Part shown: positions 1 to 7,675 of the stretch, one piece after another
Layout of the letters: each line of letters starts with the position of its first letter
How positions within the stretch are numbered: position 1 is the first letter of the stretch
Assembly (NCBI GenBank): GCA_035495815.1
Contig: DATJFH010000297.1
Coordinates: 1-24,097, forward strand
Reading direction: 5' to 3'
Source of the DNA: DATJFH01 sp035495815
GTDB taxonomy: Bacteria; Acidobacteriota; Terriglobia; Bryobacterales; Bryobacteraceae
Length of the DNA stretch: 24,097 nucleotides
Position numbers and translations under genes: made by a program
The notes under the pieces: model-generated
What the model saw: the letters and a program-made list of their open reading frames with translations, nothing else
Database searches by the model: none
Told to the model about the DNA's origin: nothing

Positions 1-618
1 CACAAGGGCGGGGAAGTCGCCAGCCGGATCGCCGTCGAAACCATCTCCCGGCGGATCGGGGAACGGCTCCAGTCCGGGGAAGGGAAGTCGGATCCGGACG
101 ATCTGATTCGAGAAGCGATTCGGGAGGCGGACGATCGGATACGGGGCCTGGCCGGCGCCGATCCCGCGCTTCAGGACATGGGAACCACGCTGGTGATGGC
201 GCTTTGCCGCGGCGACGCGATCCACCTCGCCCATGCCGGCGACAGCCGCGCTTACCGCGTCCGCAACGGCGCCATGCTGCAGTTGACCGAAGACCATTCG
301 CTGGTGGCGGAAATGCTGAAAGACGGGGAGCTGACGAAGGAAGACGCCGTCCATTTCCGCCTGCGCCACGTGGTGACGCGGAGCCTCGGCCACGGCAGCG
401 CATCGGATGTGGAGCAGACCCTCGCGGGCTGGCAGCGGGGGGATCATCTGCTGCTCTGCTCGGACGGGCTGACGAATATGGTTGGCGACGCCGAACTGCA
501 CGCGGTAATCGCCGCCGGCGGGGCCGATGTCGAACAGGCCTGCCGGGAGGCGATCGGCCGGGCGAATCTGCATGGGGGGAAGGACAATATCACCGCGGCG
601 CTGGCCTACTACGACTAG
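1..618 (+). CDS. PP2C-family protein Ser/Thr phosphatase, 5' truncated by window edge
   Basis: The frame is open from the first base and ends at TAG 616-618, giving 205 residues with the true N-terminus outside the window. PP2C (PPM) phosphatases remove phosphate from Ser/Thr using two metal ions and usually oppose Hanks-type kinases. Conserved blocks appear in order: HKGGEVASR at residues 2-10, MGTTLV near 60, HAGDSRAYR around 78-86 (Asp81), TEDHS near 97-101, VVTRSLG, LLCSDGL with Asp155 and GGKDNIT with Asp195. The last two Asp residues are typical metal ligands. The first metal motif (the DGMGGH type) would lie just upstream. A TPR gene follows after a short gap, suggesting one operon. 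A cognate kinase may sit upstream but cannot be seen. Confidence 0.93.
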   Translation, partial: HKGGEVASRIAVETISRRIGERLQSGEGKSDPDDLIREAIREADDRIRGLAGADPALQDMGTTLVMALCRGDAIHLAHAGDSRAYRVRNGAMLQLTEDHSLVAEMLKDGELTKEDAVHFRLRHVVTRSLGHGSASDVEQTLAGWQRGDHLLLCSDGLTNMVGDAELHAVIAAGGADVEQACREAIGRANLHGGKDNITAALAYYD

Positions 619-635
619 GCGGAGAGTATCGGTAG

Positions 636-770
636 ATGGCGCGCAAGTTCGAAAATGACGAAAACGAAGCGGCGCTGAATGCTGAAGAGGTGGAGCGCGG
701 GCGCCTGATCGGACCGGCGCCGGGTATTAGACCATGCTGCTGGCGGGAACATACTACGCAATTTCAATGA
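636..770 (+). CDS. Possible 44-residue small protein between PP2C and TPR genes
   Basis: The ATG at 636 is preceded by a purine-rich GGAGAG (620-626), a credible ribosome site. The frame ends at TGA 768-770, which overlaps the in-frame ATG 767 of the following TPR gene in an ATGA arrangement typical of translational coupling. The first 30 residues are charged and acidic (MARKFENDENEAALNAEEVE). The last 14, rich in Cys, Trp and His, look like translation of untranslated sequence, so this may be only a leader peptide or chance. No family is recognised. If the TPR gene starts at 734, this frame overlaps it by 37 bases. Confidence 0.3.
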   Translation: MARKFENDENEAALNAEEVERGRLIGPAPGIRPCCWREHTTQFQ

Positions 771-3364
771 GCGCCGATCCGGGGGTGGTCCTGCTGGCGA
801 TCGCGGTGGCGCTGCTGGCGCTGTTCTTCTTTCTCAAGGGCTCCCCGGATCTGAGCAAGCTGGCGGCCCGGGCGGAAGCGGCCGCCGCCGCCGGCCGGGT
901 GGACGAAGCGGAGAAGCTGCTGCTGCGCATCGCGGGGCTGGAACCGGGTCTTTCCAAAAAGCAGCTGCCGGCGGCGCAGCAGGAAGCGAACCGACGGATC
1001 TTCGCCAGAGCCTTTCTCGCCCTGGGAGAAATTTCGGAAAAGAAGAATGCGCGCCCGCAGGCCTTCGTCCATTACCGCAAGGCGCGGCAGCTTGGGGCGG
1101 AGCCGACATCAGCCGCGTGGGCGGCGCTGGCCGAGGGCTACGCCGACCGGGAATCGAAGAGCGAGAACGCGCTCGAAGCCTATACCGCTTACGTCCACGA
1201 GCACCCGCCCGGCGACTCCACGCGCAAAGTCTACGCCGCGCTCGAAGCGGCCTGCCGGGTGGACGAGAGCAAGCAAGGCGCGGAGCGCCGGCGGGCGATC
1301 GAGCTGAACCAGCGCGTGCTCGCCGCCAACCCCGGCCTGGAGTGGCCGTATTACTACACGGCGGTGGCGTACCTGCTGGACGGCAATCTGACGGCGGCTC
1401 TCGACAATCTCACGGAGGCTCAGAAGCGCAATCCGGATCGCGCCATGACCTATTACTGGCTGGGCGCGTGCCATCTTCAGCAGCCGGGCGGAGGCAATTT
1501 CGACGCGGCCACCGCCGCCCTGACCCGCTTCCTCGAATTCCCGCAGGAGAGCCCGCAGGTGGCCAGGCGGCAGGGCAAGGCGGGCTACGAGCTGGCCAAG
1601 CGCCTCATCGAACGGATCGGCGGATTCGATTCGGGCGCGGACTACTCCACAGGGCCTCTGGCGGCGTCGCTCGACCGCGCCATCGGGTATCTGGAGACCG
1701 CCGCCGGGCGGGACGAGGCGGCCGCGCAGTATCCTTTCCTGCTCGGCCGGGCGTATTCGCTGCGGCGGAGACCGGACCGCGCGATCTCCGCGCTGGGCAG
1801 GGCGGCGGCGCTCGACGGCGGACGGAAGGAATATCACTACCACCTGGCCCTGGAATTCTTCAGAGCGGGCAAGCTCGAGGAGAGCGGGAGCGCGCTGGAT
1901 CAGGCGATCGCGGCGGATCCGCTTTACGCCGACGCGCGCGAGCTGCAGGCGCGGGTCGAGCTGCTGACCGGGCGATACGAGGAGGCCGAGGCCCATTGCC
2001 GGTCGATAGCGGCGGAGGCCGGGCGCGCCGGCCGGGTGCAGGGCATTCGGTGGCAGGCGCTCTTCCGGCAGGAAAAGTACCGGCAGGTGACCGGAGAATG
2101 GGAGACGGAGCGGGGCGACCACGGACCGGAAGCGATGTACTGGCTGGCGCGCTGTTACACCCGGCAGCGGCGGTTCGAGTCCGCGCTGGAGATACTGCGG
2201 CTCCAGCCGCGGGAGGGGCGCGTCGTTTACTACTCCGGCTGCTCGCTGGCGGCGCTGGGGAGATTCGACGAAGCGCAGTCCGAGTTCCGGGCGCTGATCG
2301 ACTCCGCCGGTGAGTTTGCGTTCGAGGCGCTCCTGCAGACAGGACATATTCTTTTGCGCGCCGGGAATATCGAAGGCGCCGGAGCGTCTTATGACGCTGC
2401 GCTGGCGAGACAGCCGGGGAGCGCGGAGGCGCTTTACGCGATGGGAAATCTGGCCTATCGGATGGGTGAAATGGAGGTCGCGGCCGAACACTTCGGAAGG
2501 ATTTCCGCGGGCGAGCCGCGATATGCGGACGCGCAGTTCGCGCTGGGCGTGGTGAGCGAGGAGCGCGGCCGGGCGGAGGAGGCGATCGCCCGCTACGAAG
2601 CGGCCGCGAAGCAGCTCGACCGGCCGGACCTGCGGGCGCGGCTGGGAGTGCTGTACTGCCGCGCCGGCCGTCACGCGGAGGCGGCGCGGAAGCTGGAGCC
2701 GCTGGCCCAAGCGGGCGCGGTCGGCGATGCCGTCCTGTTCTATCTGGGGAGGGCGCTGGTTTCCCTCGAACGGCCGGCGGAAGCCGCGGAGGTGTGGAGC
2801 CGGCTGCTGGAGCGGCATCCGCAGGATGAGAAGCTGGCCGGGGAGCTGGCGGGCGCGCGCTATCTCGTCGGCGAGCAGCACGCCCGGAAGCAGGACTACG
2901 GTCCGGCGATTGTGGAATGGGAGCGTTACCTCGAACAGTTTCCCGGCGACGCGGACACGTCCCACGATCTGGCGGAGCTGTACCTGCGGCAGGCGCTTCA
3001 GCACCTGGCAAGTCCGGAAGCCGGGACGCTGCTCGACCGCGCCCTGGCGCTGGACGGCCGGAATTCGCGGGCCGGCTACTACCGCGCGCTGCGCCTGATG
3101 AAGCTGGAGAAGCTCGAGGAGTGCGCCTCCCAACTCCGGGCCACGCTCGAATCCGCCGGCGACGATCCCCGTGTCCGCTATCACCTGGGTCTGTGCCTGC
3201 TGTTGCAGGGCCGCTCGGAAGAGGCGTTGCGGCAGCTACAGCCGTTGGCCGCGGCGCCACAGCCGAACGTCTACGGACGATACGCTGCCTGGGCCATCGC
3301 CAACGACTGCATCCGGCGGGAGCAGTACGCCGAAGCGGAGGCCGCGCTGGCGGGAGCGGCGTAA
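734..3364 (+). CDS. Membrane-anchored TPR-repeat protein
   Basis: A protein of 876 residues with a single hydrophobic helix at about residues 17-34, followed by a long run of tetratricopeptide-like helical pairs to the C-terminus. Typical TPR signatures recur: a small residue at position 8, Ala-rich second helices and Pro after the hairpin (AAALDGGRKEYHYHLAL, YAMGNLAYRMGEMEVAAEHF, VRYHLGLCLLLQGRSEEALRQL). TPR arrays are protein-binding scaffolds. The helix would tether it to the inner membrane; by the positive-inside rule the Arg/Lys-rich repeat side is probably cytoplasmic, which is inference. The start is uncertain. ATG 734 lies just after an in-frame TAG at 728-730, and ATG 767 overlaps the stop of the upstream small frame. 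Neither has a strong ribosome site. A second TPR gene starts 7 bases downstream. Confidence 0.88.
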   Translation: MLLAGTYYAISMSADPGVVLLAIAVALLALFFFLKGSPDLSKLAARAEAAAAAGRVDEAEKLLLRIAGLEPGLSKKQLPAAQQEANRRIFARAFLALGEISEKKNARPQAFVHYRKARQLGAEPTSAAWAALAEGYADRESKSENALEAYTAYVHEHPPGDSTRKVYAALEAACRVDESKQGAERRRAIELNQRVLAANPGLEWPYYYTAVAYLLDGNLTAALDNLTEAQKRNPDRAMTYYWLGACHLQQPGGGNFDAATAALTRFLEFPQESPQVARRQGKAGYELAKRLIERIGGFDSGADYSTGPLAASLDRAIGYLETAAGRDEAAAQYPFLLGRAYSLRRRPDRAISALGRAAALDGGRKEYHYHLALEFFRAGKLEESGSALDQAIAADPLYADARELQARVELLTGRYEEAEAHCRSIAAEAGRAGRVQGIRWQALFRQEKYRQVTGEWETERGDHGPEAMYWLARCYTRQRRFESALEILRLQPREGRVVYYSGCSLAALGRFDEAQSEFRALIDSAGEFAFEALLQTGHILLRAGNIEGAGASYDAALARQPGSAEALYAMGNLAYRMGEMEVAAEHFGRISAGEPRYADAQFALGVVSEERGRAEEAIARYEAAAKQLDRPDLRARLGVLYCRAGRHAEAARKLEPLAQAGAVGDAVLFYLGRALVSLERPAEAAEVWSRLLERHPQDEKLAGELAGARYLVGEQHARKQDYGPAIVEWERYLEQFPGDADTSHDLAELYLRQALQHLASPEAGTLLDRALALDGRNSRAGYYRALRLMKLEKLEECASQLRATLESAGDDPRVRYHLGLCLLLQGRSEEALRQLQPLAAAPQPNVYGRYAAWAIANDCIRREQYAEAEAALAGAA

Positions 3365-3371
3365 AGGGACC

Positions 3372-5489
3372 ATGGCGGCCATCGTGGAGCCAAGAACGGG
3401 AATTCCGGGACCCTGGCAAACCAGAGCGCTCGAACAGCGCTGCGCCTGCCTGGTCAGGCTCGGCAACAGGGCGGCGCTGGAAGAGCTGGCGCGGGACAAT
3501 CCGCATCCCGCCGTGGGCTACCATTTGGCGCTGGCGCTGGCGCTGGAAAACCAGATCGATGCGGCGGCGGCGCAGCTGAAGACCGCGATCAGGCAGCAGC
3601 CGGAGTATCCCGGAGTCAGGAGCCTGGCGTTCCGGGTCGCGCTGCGCCAGGCGGACCTCAAGCTGGAACAGCAGGATTGGAACGGGGTCTCCTCGGCGGT
3701 GGCCCTGGCGCTCGAAGCCGGTCCGGCGGGTCCGGAAGGCGAGCGCGAGCTGCTGCGCTTCAAATCCGCGCTGCCGGTATCCCACATCAAGGCTGGAAAC
3801 CGGCGGCAGGCGGCCGAAATCTGGGAGCGGGAACTGCGCGATCAGCCGGGCAACCGCGCGCTGATTCACAATCTTGCCATCCTGCACTACTGGTGGGCGG
3901 CCGAAGAGGAGGCCAAGGGGGGCGGGGACGCGGACTCGATCTGGTCCGCGGCTATCGCTTACTGGAGCCTGATGGTGAACTGCGGCGAATTGTGGTCCCA
4001 GTGGAAGGCGGAGCTGGAGCGGCGCTGGGGGATCAGGCTCGAAGAGAGCGATCTGCAGCCGGCGCGGGACACCTTCCTGAACGAACGGCTCTCGAAGCTG
4101 TTTTCGAACAACGCGAGCGCCTACCGGGAGCAGGGCCGCATGGCCGACGCCGAGCGGCACGAGGACTACCTGACCGCCGTGCTACTCGAGAAAAGGTCGG
4201 CTGAAGCTTTGAAGACGCTGGCGGAGCCGCCCGTGGGCGGCGTCCTGCACTACCGGCGCCAGGGCCTGCTGCAGGAGATAGCGGCGCGGATCGATCGAAG
4301 CGCGCAGCCCGGCGAGGAGCAGCAGAAGCTGCGGATCTATTTCTCGCCGGAGAGCCTGGGCCGCATCCTGGTTCTGATCGAAGAGCAGCAGCTTCCGGAC
4401 AGGGCGCTGGAGCGGCTGGCCCGGATGCCGGCGGCGGTCCAAAACAGCGCCGACGCCCGATATCTGAGGATCCGGGCGCTGCAGGAATCAGCCAAAGCCT
4501 GCGGGAAGAGGAACGCGTCCGCCGACGCGCTGCGGCAGGCCGAGGTCGCCTGGACCGAAGCGCAGAGCCAGCCGGCGACCGCGCCGTGGATATCCTTGAA
4601 AGCGAGCCTCGACACATTGCTGGTGGCGGCGGCGCAGCACGAAACGGCCCGGCTGAGGAAGGAGAGCCAGCTCGACCAGGCAATCGCCATGCTCGAGCGG
4701 CTCCACGGGCAGTCCAGGCTGGCCGGTATCCGGGAATCCCTGTGCATCGCGTATACCGACCGCGGACAGGAGAATCTGGCGGCCCAGGCGTGGGACGCGG
4801 CACGCGCCGGATTCCAGAAAGCGCTCGATCTCGACGCGAGCTGCCTGCCCGCCAAGCAGGGCATGTGCCGGGCGTATAACAACGAGGCGATGGCCATCGA
4901 GGACAAGGAAAAGGCGCTGCCGCTGCTTCAGAAAGCCATCGAATACGATCCGGATAATACGGCGGTACGGGACAATCTGGCGCAGGAGTTCAACGCCAAG
5001 GCAGTCCGCCTGCTGAACGCGCCCAACTGTTCGGTGGACGACGTGAACCGGGCGATGGGGCTGCTGCAGGCGGGCGGGCTGACCATACGGCCCGATCTGG
5101 ACGAGCCGTTCTTCGAAACCTTCGTGATCCGGTCCGGAGCAGGGTACGAGGAAGAGATCCACAAGCTGCCGGAGGGCGTGTTCAAATGGATCCTGGGCAA
5201 TTTGCAGATCGCCTGCAAGCGGCGGGAAAACTTCGCGCTGGAATTCAATTCGAAGGCGGTCGCCATTCTGAACGCGCCCGGCTGCTCTTCGAGGGACGCC
5301 GGGGAAGCCATCAACCTGCTGCGGGCGGCAGCGCTGACAACTCGTCCGGACCTCAGCCGGCAGTACGTGGACACATTCATTGCCGGGGACGGAGCAGGGT
5401 ACGCCGAGGAGATCAGCAAGCTGCCGGAGGGCGCTTTCAGGCTGATCCTGCAAAATCTGCAGGTCGCCTGCCAGCGCCGGCGAAGTTAA
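3372..5489 (+). CDS. TPR-like helical protein with C-terminal tandem duplication
   Basis: A protein of 705 residues. The frame is open further upstream (from 3171), but that part overlaps the preceding TPR gene. ATG 3372, 7 bases after that gene's TAA and next to AAAGGGA (3363-3369), is the sensible start. No signal peptide or membrane helix is seen, so it is probably cytoplasmic. Helical repeats fill the protein, with the clearest TPR-like units around residues 435-535 (ARAGFQKALDLDA, ALPLLQKAIEYDPDN). Residues 539-623 and 624-705 are two copies of one module sharing E-F-N-(A/S)-K-A-V, LNAP-C, a TxRPDL motif, GAGY-EEI, KLPEG and LQ-AC-RR. The second copy ends the protein. It is likely a partner of the membrane-bound TPR protein upstream. 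Function unknown. Confidence 0.87.
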   Translation: MAAIVEPRTGIPGPWQTRALEQRCACLVRLGNRAALEELARDNPHPAVGYHLALALALENQIDAAAAQLKTAIRQQPEYPGVRSLAFRVALRQADLKLEQQDWNGVSSAVALALEAGPAGPEGERELLRFKSALPVSHIKAGNRRQAAEIWERELRDQPGNRALIHNLAILHYWWAAEEEAKGGGDADSIWSAAIAYWSLMVNCGELWSQWKAELERRWGIRLEESDLQPARDTFLNERLSKLFSNNASAYREQGRMADAERHEDYLTAVLLEKRSAEALKTLAEPPVGGVLHYRRQGLLQEIAARIDRSAQPGEEQQKLRIYFSPESLGRILVLIEEQQLPDRALERLARMPAAVQNSADARYLRIRALQESAKACGKRNASADALRQAEVAWTEAQSQPATAPWISLKASLDTLLVAAAQHETARLRKESQLDQAIAMLERLHGQSRLAGIRESLCIAYTDRGQENLAAQAWDAARAGFQKALDLDASCLPAKQGMCRAYNNEAMAIEDKEKALPLLQKAIEYDPDNTAVRDNLAQEFNAKAVRLLNAPNCSVDDVNRAMGLLQAGGLTIRPDLDEPFFETFVIRSGAGYEEEIHKLPEGVFKWILGNLQIACKRRENFALEFNSKAVAILNAPGCSSRDAGEAINLLRAAALTTRPDLSRQYVDTFIAGDGAGYAEEISKLPEGAFRLILQNLQVACQRRRS
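4986..5486 (+). repeat. In-frame tandem duplication of an 85-residue module
   Basis: Two direct copies encode the C-terminus of the second TPR protein: 4986-5240 (85 codons) and 5241-5486 (82 codons). The copies are clearly related in protein (identical stretches include PNCS/PGCS context, TxRPDL, GAGY, KLPEG, LQ-AC-RR) but have diverged at DNA level, so the duplication is old and kept by selection rather than a recent slippage event. Confidence 0.85.
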
Positions 5490-5491
5490 AC

Positions 5492-5926
5492 ATGTTCAAG
5501 GACCCGAGCCAAACCGAAGAGACGCCCTACGACCTGCTGGGGCTGGAGCCGAACGCCACGCCCAGGCAGATCCAGGAGGCGCTGCCGCGCTTCATGCGGG
5601 ACCGGAAAAACATTCCGCGGCTGCCGCTGGCCCAGGAGGCGATCCGCAAGCTGAAAGCGCCGTCGGGCCGCGCACTGGTGGACATGTGGCTGTACAACGT
5701 GGAAGCGGCTCCGGAGCAGGCCGGGCCGCCGGTGGACATGGAAGAGGCGCTGGCCGGATTCCGGAAAGTTCCGTGGTATCCGGCGAGCGAGCTGTACTCG
5801 GATCTGACCGGCCTCGACCCGGCTCAGGAGCAGCGGGAGATCCGGTTCAAGAAGATCCAGTTTGCCGACCTGGCGCACTACGACGAGCGCAGCCCGGTGG
5901 ATCTGACGCCGGAGTTCGACCGATGA
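5492..5926 (+). CDS. Small J-domain-like protein lacking HPD
   Basis: A protein of 144 residues starting at ATG 5492, two bases after the TAA of the TPR gene, so almost certainly co-translated with it. Residues 11-30 (TPYDLLGLEPNATPRQI) match the start of a J-domain, where YxxLG and (N/D)AT-x-x-(E/Q)I are typical. The predicted second helix (EALPRFMRDRKN) and a later RALVDMWLYN segment resemble the rest of the fold. The His-Pro-Asp loop needed to stimulate Hsp70 ATPase is absent: the equivalent region reads KNIPRLPLAQ. It may bind a partner without activating Hsp70. The C-terminal half (about 75-144) has no recognised family. The downstream ATGA at 5923-5926 overlaps its stop. Confidence 0.72.
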   Translation: MFKDPSQTEETPYDLLGLEPNATPRQIQEALPRFMRDRKNIPRLPLAQEAIRKLKAPSGRALVDMWLYNVEAAPEQAGPPVDMEEALAGFRKVPWYPASELYSDLTGLDPAQEQREIRFKKIQFADLAHYDERSPVDLTPEFDR

Positions 5927-5988
5927 CATGGAAAGACTCAGCGCAAGAACCGGGGAGGGTGAATGGCGAAAGTAATCCGGATCGATGA
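5923..5988 (+). CDS. Possible 21-residue micro-ORF, ATGA-coupled to J-like gene
   Basis: ATG 5923 overlaps the TGA of the J-like gene (ATGA) and the frame runs 21 codons to TGA 5986-5988, overlapping the next small frame, which starts at 5963. The peptide is polar, without a helix or known motif. It may only carry ribosomes to the strong ribosome site inside it (5952-5959). Confidence 0.2.
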   Translation: MTWKDSAQEPGRVNGESNPDR

Positions 5989-6157
5989 GACCATCGTTTT
6001 CCGTCCAGGGGCGAGGGAGGGTGTGGCGCTCGATGGCCGTATAGCGTCATCCGATTTGTCGGGAACGGCCCTGCGGGATTCCCGCTCAGACGCGGCCCGG
6101 GCGGCGGAAGCGCCTGCCCTGCACGCCTTCCTACAAGGCTGCTGCCATGCCGGATAG
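5963..6157 (+). CDS. Possible 64-residue small protein
   Basis: ATG 5963 is preceded by GGGGAGGG (5952-5959), the best Shine-Dalgarno match in this part of the window, at a close spacing. The frame ends at TAG 6155-6157, overlapping the start of the proline-rich gene (ATG 6147) by 11 bases. The first 25 residues (MAKVIRIDETIVFRPGARE and on) look protein-like with alternating hydrophobics. The rest is Ala/Arg-rich and low in information. No family recognised. The ribosome site and overlapping arrangement are the main support. Confidence 0.42.
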   Translation: MAKVIRIDETIVFRPGAREGVALDGRIASSDLSGTALRDSRSDAARAAEAPALHAFLQGCCHAG

Positions 6158-7085
6158 ACATCAGGAAGGGAAACCCCTCGACGATTGGTTCATCGGCGGG
6201 GGCGATCCGCCGGCCGGTGGGGGGACTCCCGTCCCGCCGCCCCTGCCGCAAGCCGCTCCGGCGCCGCCTCCCTTCGATCCGGAACCGCCGGAGCCGTCCC
6301 CGCCGCCATTGCCGCGCTCCGGCCCCCCTGCCTGGGCGCGAACCGCGGTCCTGGCCGCCGCGCTGGTGTCGTTCGGCGGCGCCGGCGCGTACCTCTTCTA
6401 TCCGCGTCACGTGACTCCCAATCCGGTTCCCACTCCCGCTCCAGAGCCGGGTCCGAAACCTCCGGAGGCGGCGCCGCTGCCCGCGCCCGAGCCGGCTCCG
6501 GATCCCAAACCGCCGGAGCCGCTCCCCACGCGCGAACCGCCGCCGCCGATCGTGGTCGAACCGAAGCCTTCCTACCGGGCGGAGCCGAAGAAGCAGCCGG
6601 CCGGGAGCGGCGTCCTTCCGCCGGTCGAGCGCGTGGATCCTGCGCCTGTCCAGCCGCCGCCGGTGGTGGTCGAGCCGCCCAGAAAAGAGGAGCCGCCGCC
6701 CCCGGTCCGCAGAGTGGACCCTCCGGTGACCGTGGTTCCCGACCCGGGGCCGCAGCCTCCGCCTCGCAACCGGCTGCCTCGTCCGGATAGCAGCACCATT
6801 GTCCGGCCTCCGCCCGCGGTGTACTCGGGGCCGCCCTCGGGCGTCATCAACTGGTCCGGTCGTCTGGCCAAGGACGGGGCGCTGGTCATCGACGGGAACA
6901 GCACGCAGGAGGGCGTCCTCAACGGCTCTCTGCCGGGGGTGCCCGTCATGATCGATATCGACACAAAGGAGTTCGCCATCGCCGAGGCGCCGTCGCCCAG
7001 CAATGGCTGGAAGCGCCTCGTGATTCGCAGCCGTCGCAAGACTCATTCGGTGGTCTCTATCCGTTGGACCGTAATGCAACAATAG
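6147..7085 (+). CDS. Proline-rich single-pass membrane protein with C-terminal globular domain
   Basis: A protein of 312 residues in four parts. Residues 1-63 are a short cytoplasmic Pro/Gly-rich segment, and about 64-84 are one hydrophobic helix (VLAAALVSFGGAGAYLF). About 90-225 form a long Pro/Glu/Lys-rich stretch of the TonB type. The final 85 residues form a compact domain (INWSGRLAKDG, LPGVPVMIDID, NGWKRLVIRS, SVVSIRWTV) predicted to be beta-rich. The layout suggests an inner-membrane anchor with a stiff periplasmic stalk carrying a small binding domain. The TonB C-terminal domain itself is not recognisable, so TonB function is not claimed. It is the last clear member of the PP2C/TPR train before the secreted protein at 7100. 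Confidence 0.78.
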   Translation: MPDRHQEGKPLDDWFIGGGDPPAGGGTPVPPPLPQAAPAPPPFDPEPPEPSPPPLPRSGPPAWARTAVLAAALVSFGGAGAYLFYPRHVTPNPVPTPAPEPGPKPPEAAPLPAPEPAPDPKPPEPLPTREPPPPIVVEPKPSYRAEPKKQPAGSGVLPPVERVDPAPVQPPPVVVEPPRKEEPPPPVRRVDPPVTVVPDPGPQPPPRNRLPRPDSSTIVRPPPAVYSGPPSGVINWSGRLAKDGALVIDGNSTQEGVLNGSLPGVPVMIDIDTKEFAIAEAPSPSNGWKRLVIRSRRKTHSVVSIRWTVMQQ

Positions 7086-7099
7086 TGAGGGAACGCTCC

Positions 7100-7675
7100 A
7101 TGCTCATTCGCACCTTACCCCTGTTTCTGGCTCTGCTCGTCGGGCTGCCGCCGGTTTCCGCCCAGACGATTCCGCGCGATTCCGAGTTCGAGGTCAAACT
7201 GCTGGTTCCGGTCAACACGCAGACCAGCAAGAAGGGCGACAAAATCACCGCCCAGGTCCTGACCCCGGCGGCTTTCAAGGGCGACATCCTCGAAGGCCGC
7301 ATCGACGAAGCCAAGAGCGGCGGGAAGATCAAGGGGAAATCCGTGCTGCATTTCACGTTTCAGTCGCTGAACCACGCGGGGCAGGCGATACCGGTGCAAT
7401 CCTCGGTGAAGTCCGTCACCAATTCACAGGGCAAGCATGACGTGGACGAGGAAGGGCAGGTCATCAAGAAGAAGAACAACCTGGGCAAGGCGGCTGTCGG
7501 CACGGGCGTAGGGGCGCTCATCGGCGGAATCGCGGGCGGCGCGAAAGGAGCGGCGATCGGCGCCGGAGTCGGCGCGGCCGCATCCATCGTGTTCATCGAA
7601 GTGGCTGTCTCCGGAGCGAACGTGTCATTCGCCCCGGGCAGCCAGTTCCTGCTCACCGTGAACCAGCTGCAATAG
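7100..7675 (+). CDS. Secreted glycine-zipper protein
   Basis: A protein of 191 residues. ATG 7100 was chosen because GTGAGGGA (7085-7092) lies at good spacing and the sequence begins with a signal peptide: Arg4, a hydrophobic core LPLFLALLVGL and a VSA-Q cleavage site after residue 21. Residues 22-125 are a soluble, probably beta-rich domain. Residues 129-161 hold a glycine-zipper run (GVGALIGGIAGGAKGAAIGAGVGAAAS), common in envelope proteins that insert into or associate with membranes. The gene is 14 bases after the proline-rich gene, so probably in the same transcript. Molecular function unknown. Confidence 0.8.
   Translation: MLIRTLPLFLALLVGLPPVSAQTIPRDSEFEVKLLVPVNTQTSKKGDKITAQVLTPAAFKGDILEGRIDEAKSGGKIKGKSVLHFTFQSLNHAGQAIPVQSSVKSVTNSQGKHDVDEEGQVIKKKNNLGKAAVGTGVGALIGGIAGGAKGAAIGAGVGAAASIVFIEVAVSGANVSFAPGSQFLLTVNQLQ

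Noticed and set aside
1109..3184. 691-codon minus-strand open frame opposite the first TPR gene
   Set aside because: Arg/Pro/Leu-rich translation with no family resemblance; it mirrors the codon structure of a convincing plus-strand TPR gene in GC-rich DNA.
1860..4160. 766-codon minus-strand open frame across both TPR genes
   Set aside because: Low-complexity Arg/Pro/Ala translation crossing a real gene boundary; a composition artefact.
5847..7082. 411-codon minus-strand frame opposite the proline-rich gene
   Set aside because: Arg/Gly-rich reading of CCG-rich codons; it spans several plus-strand genes.
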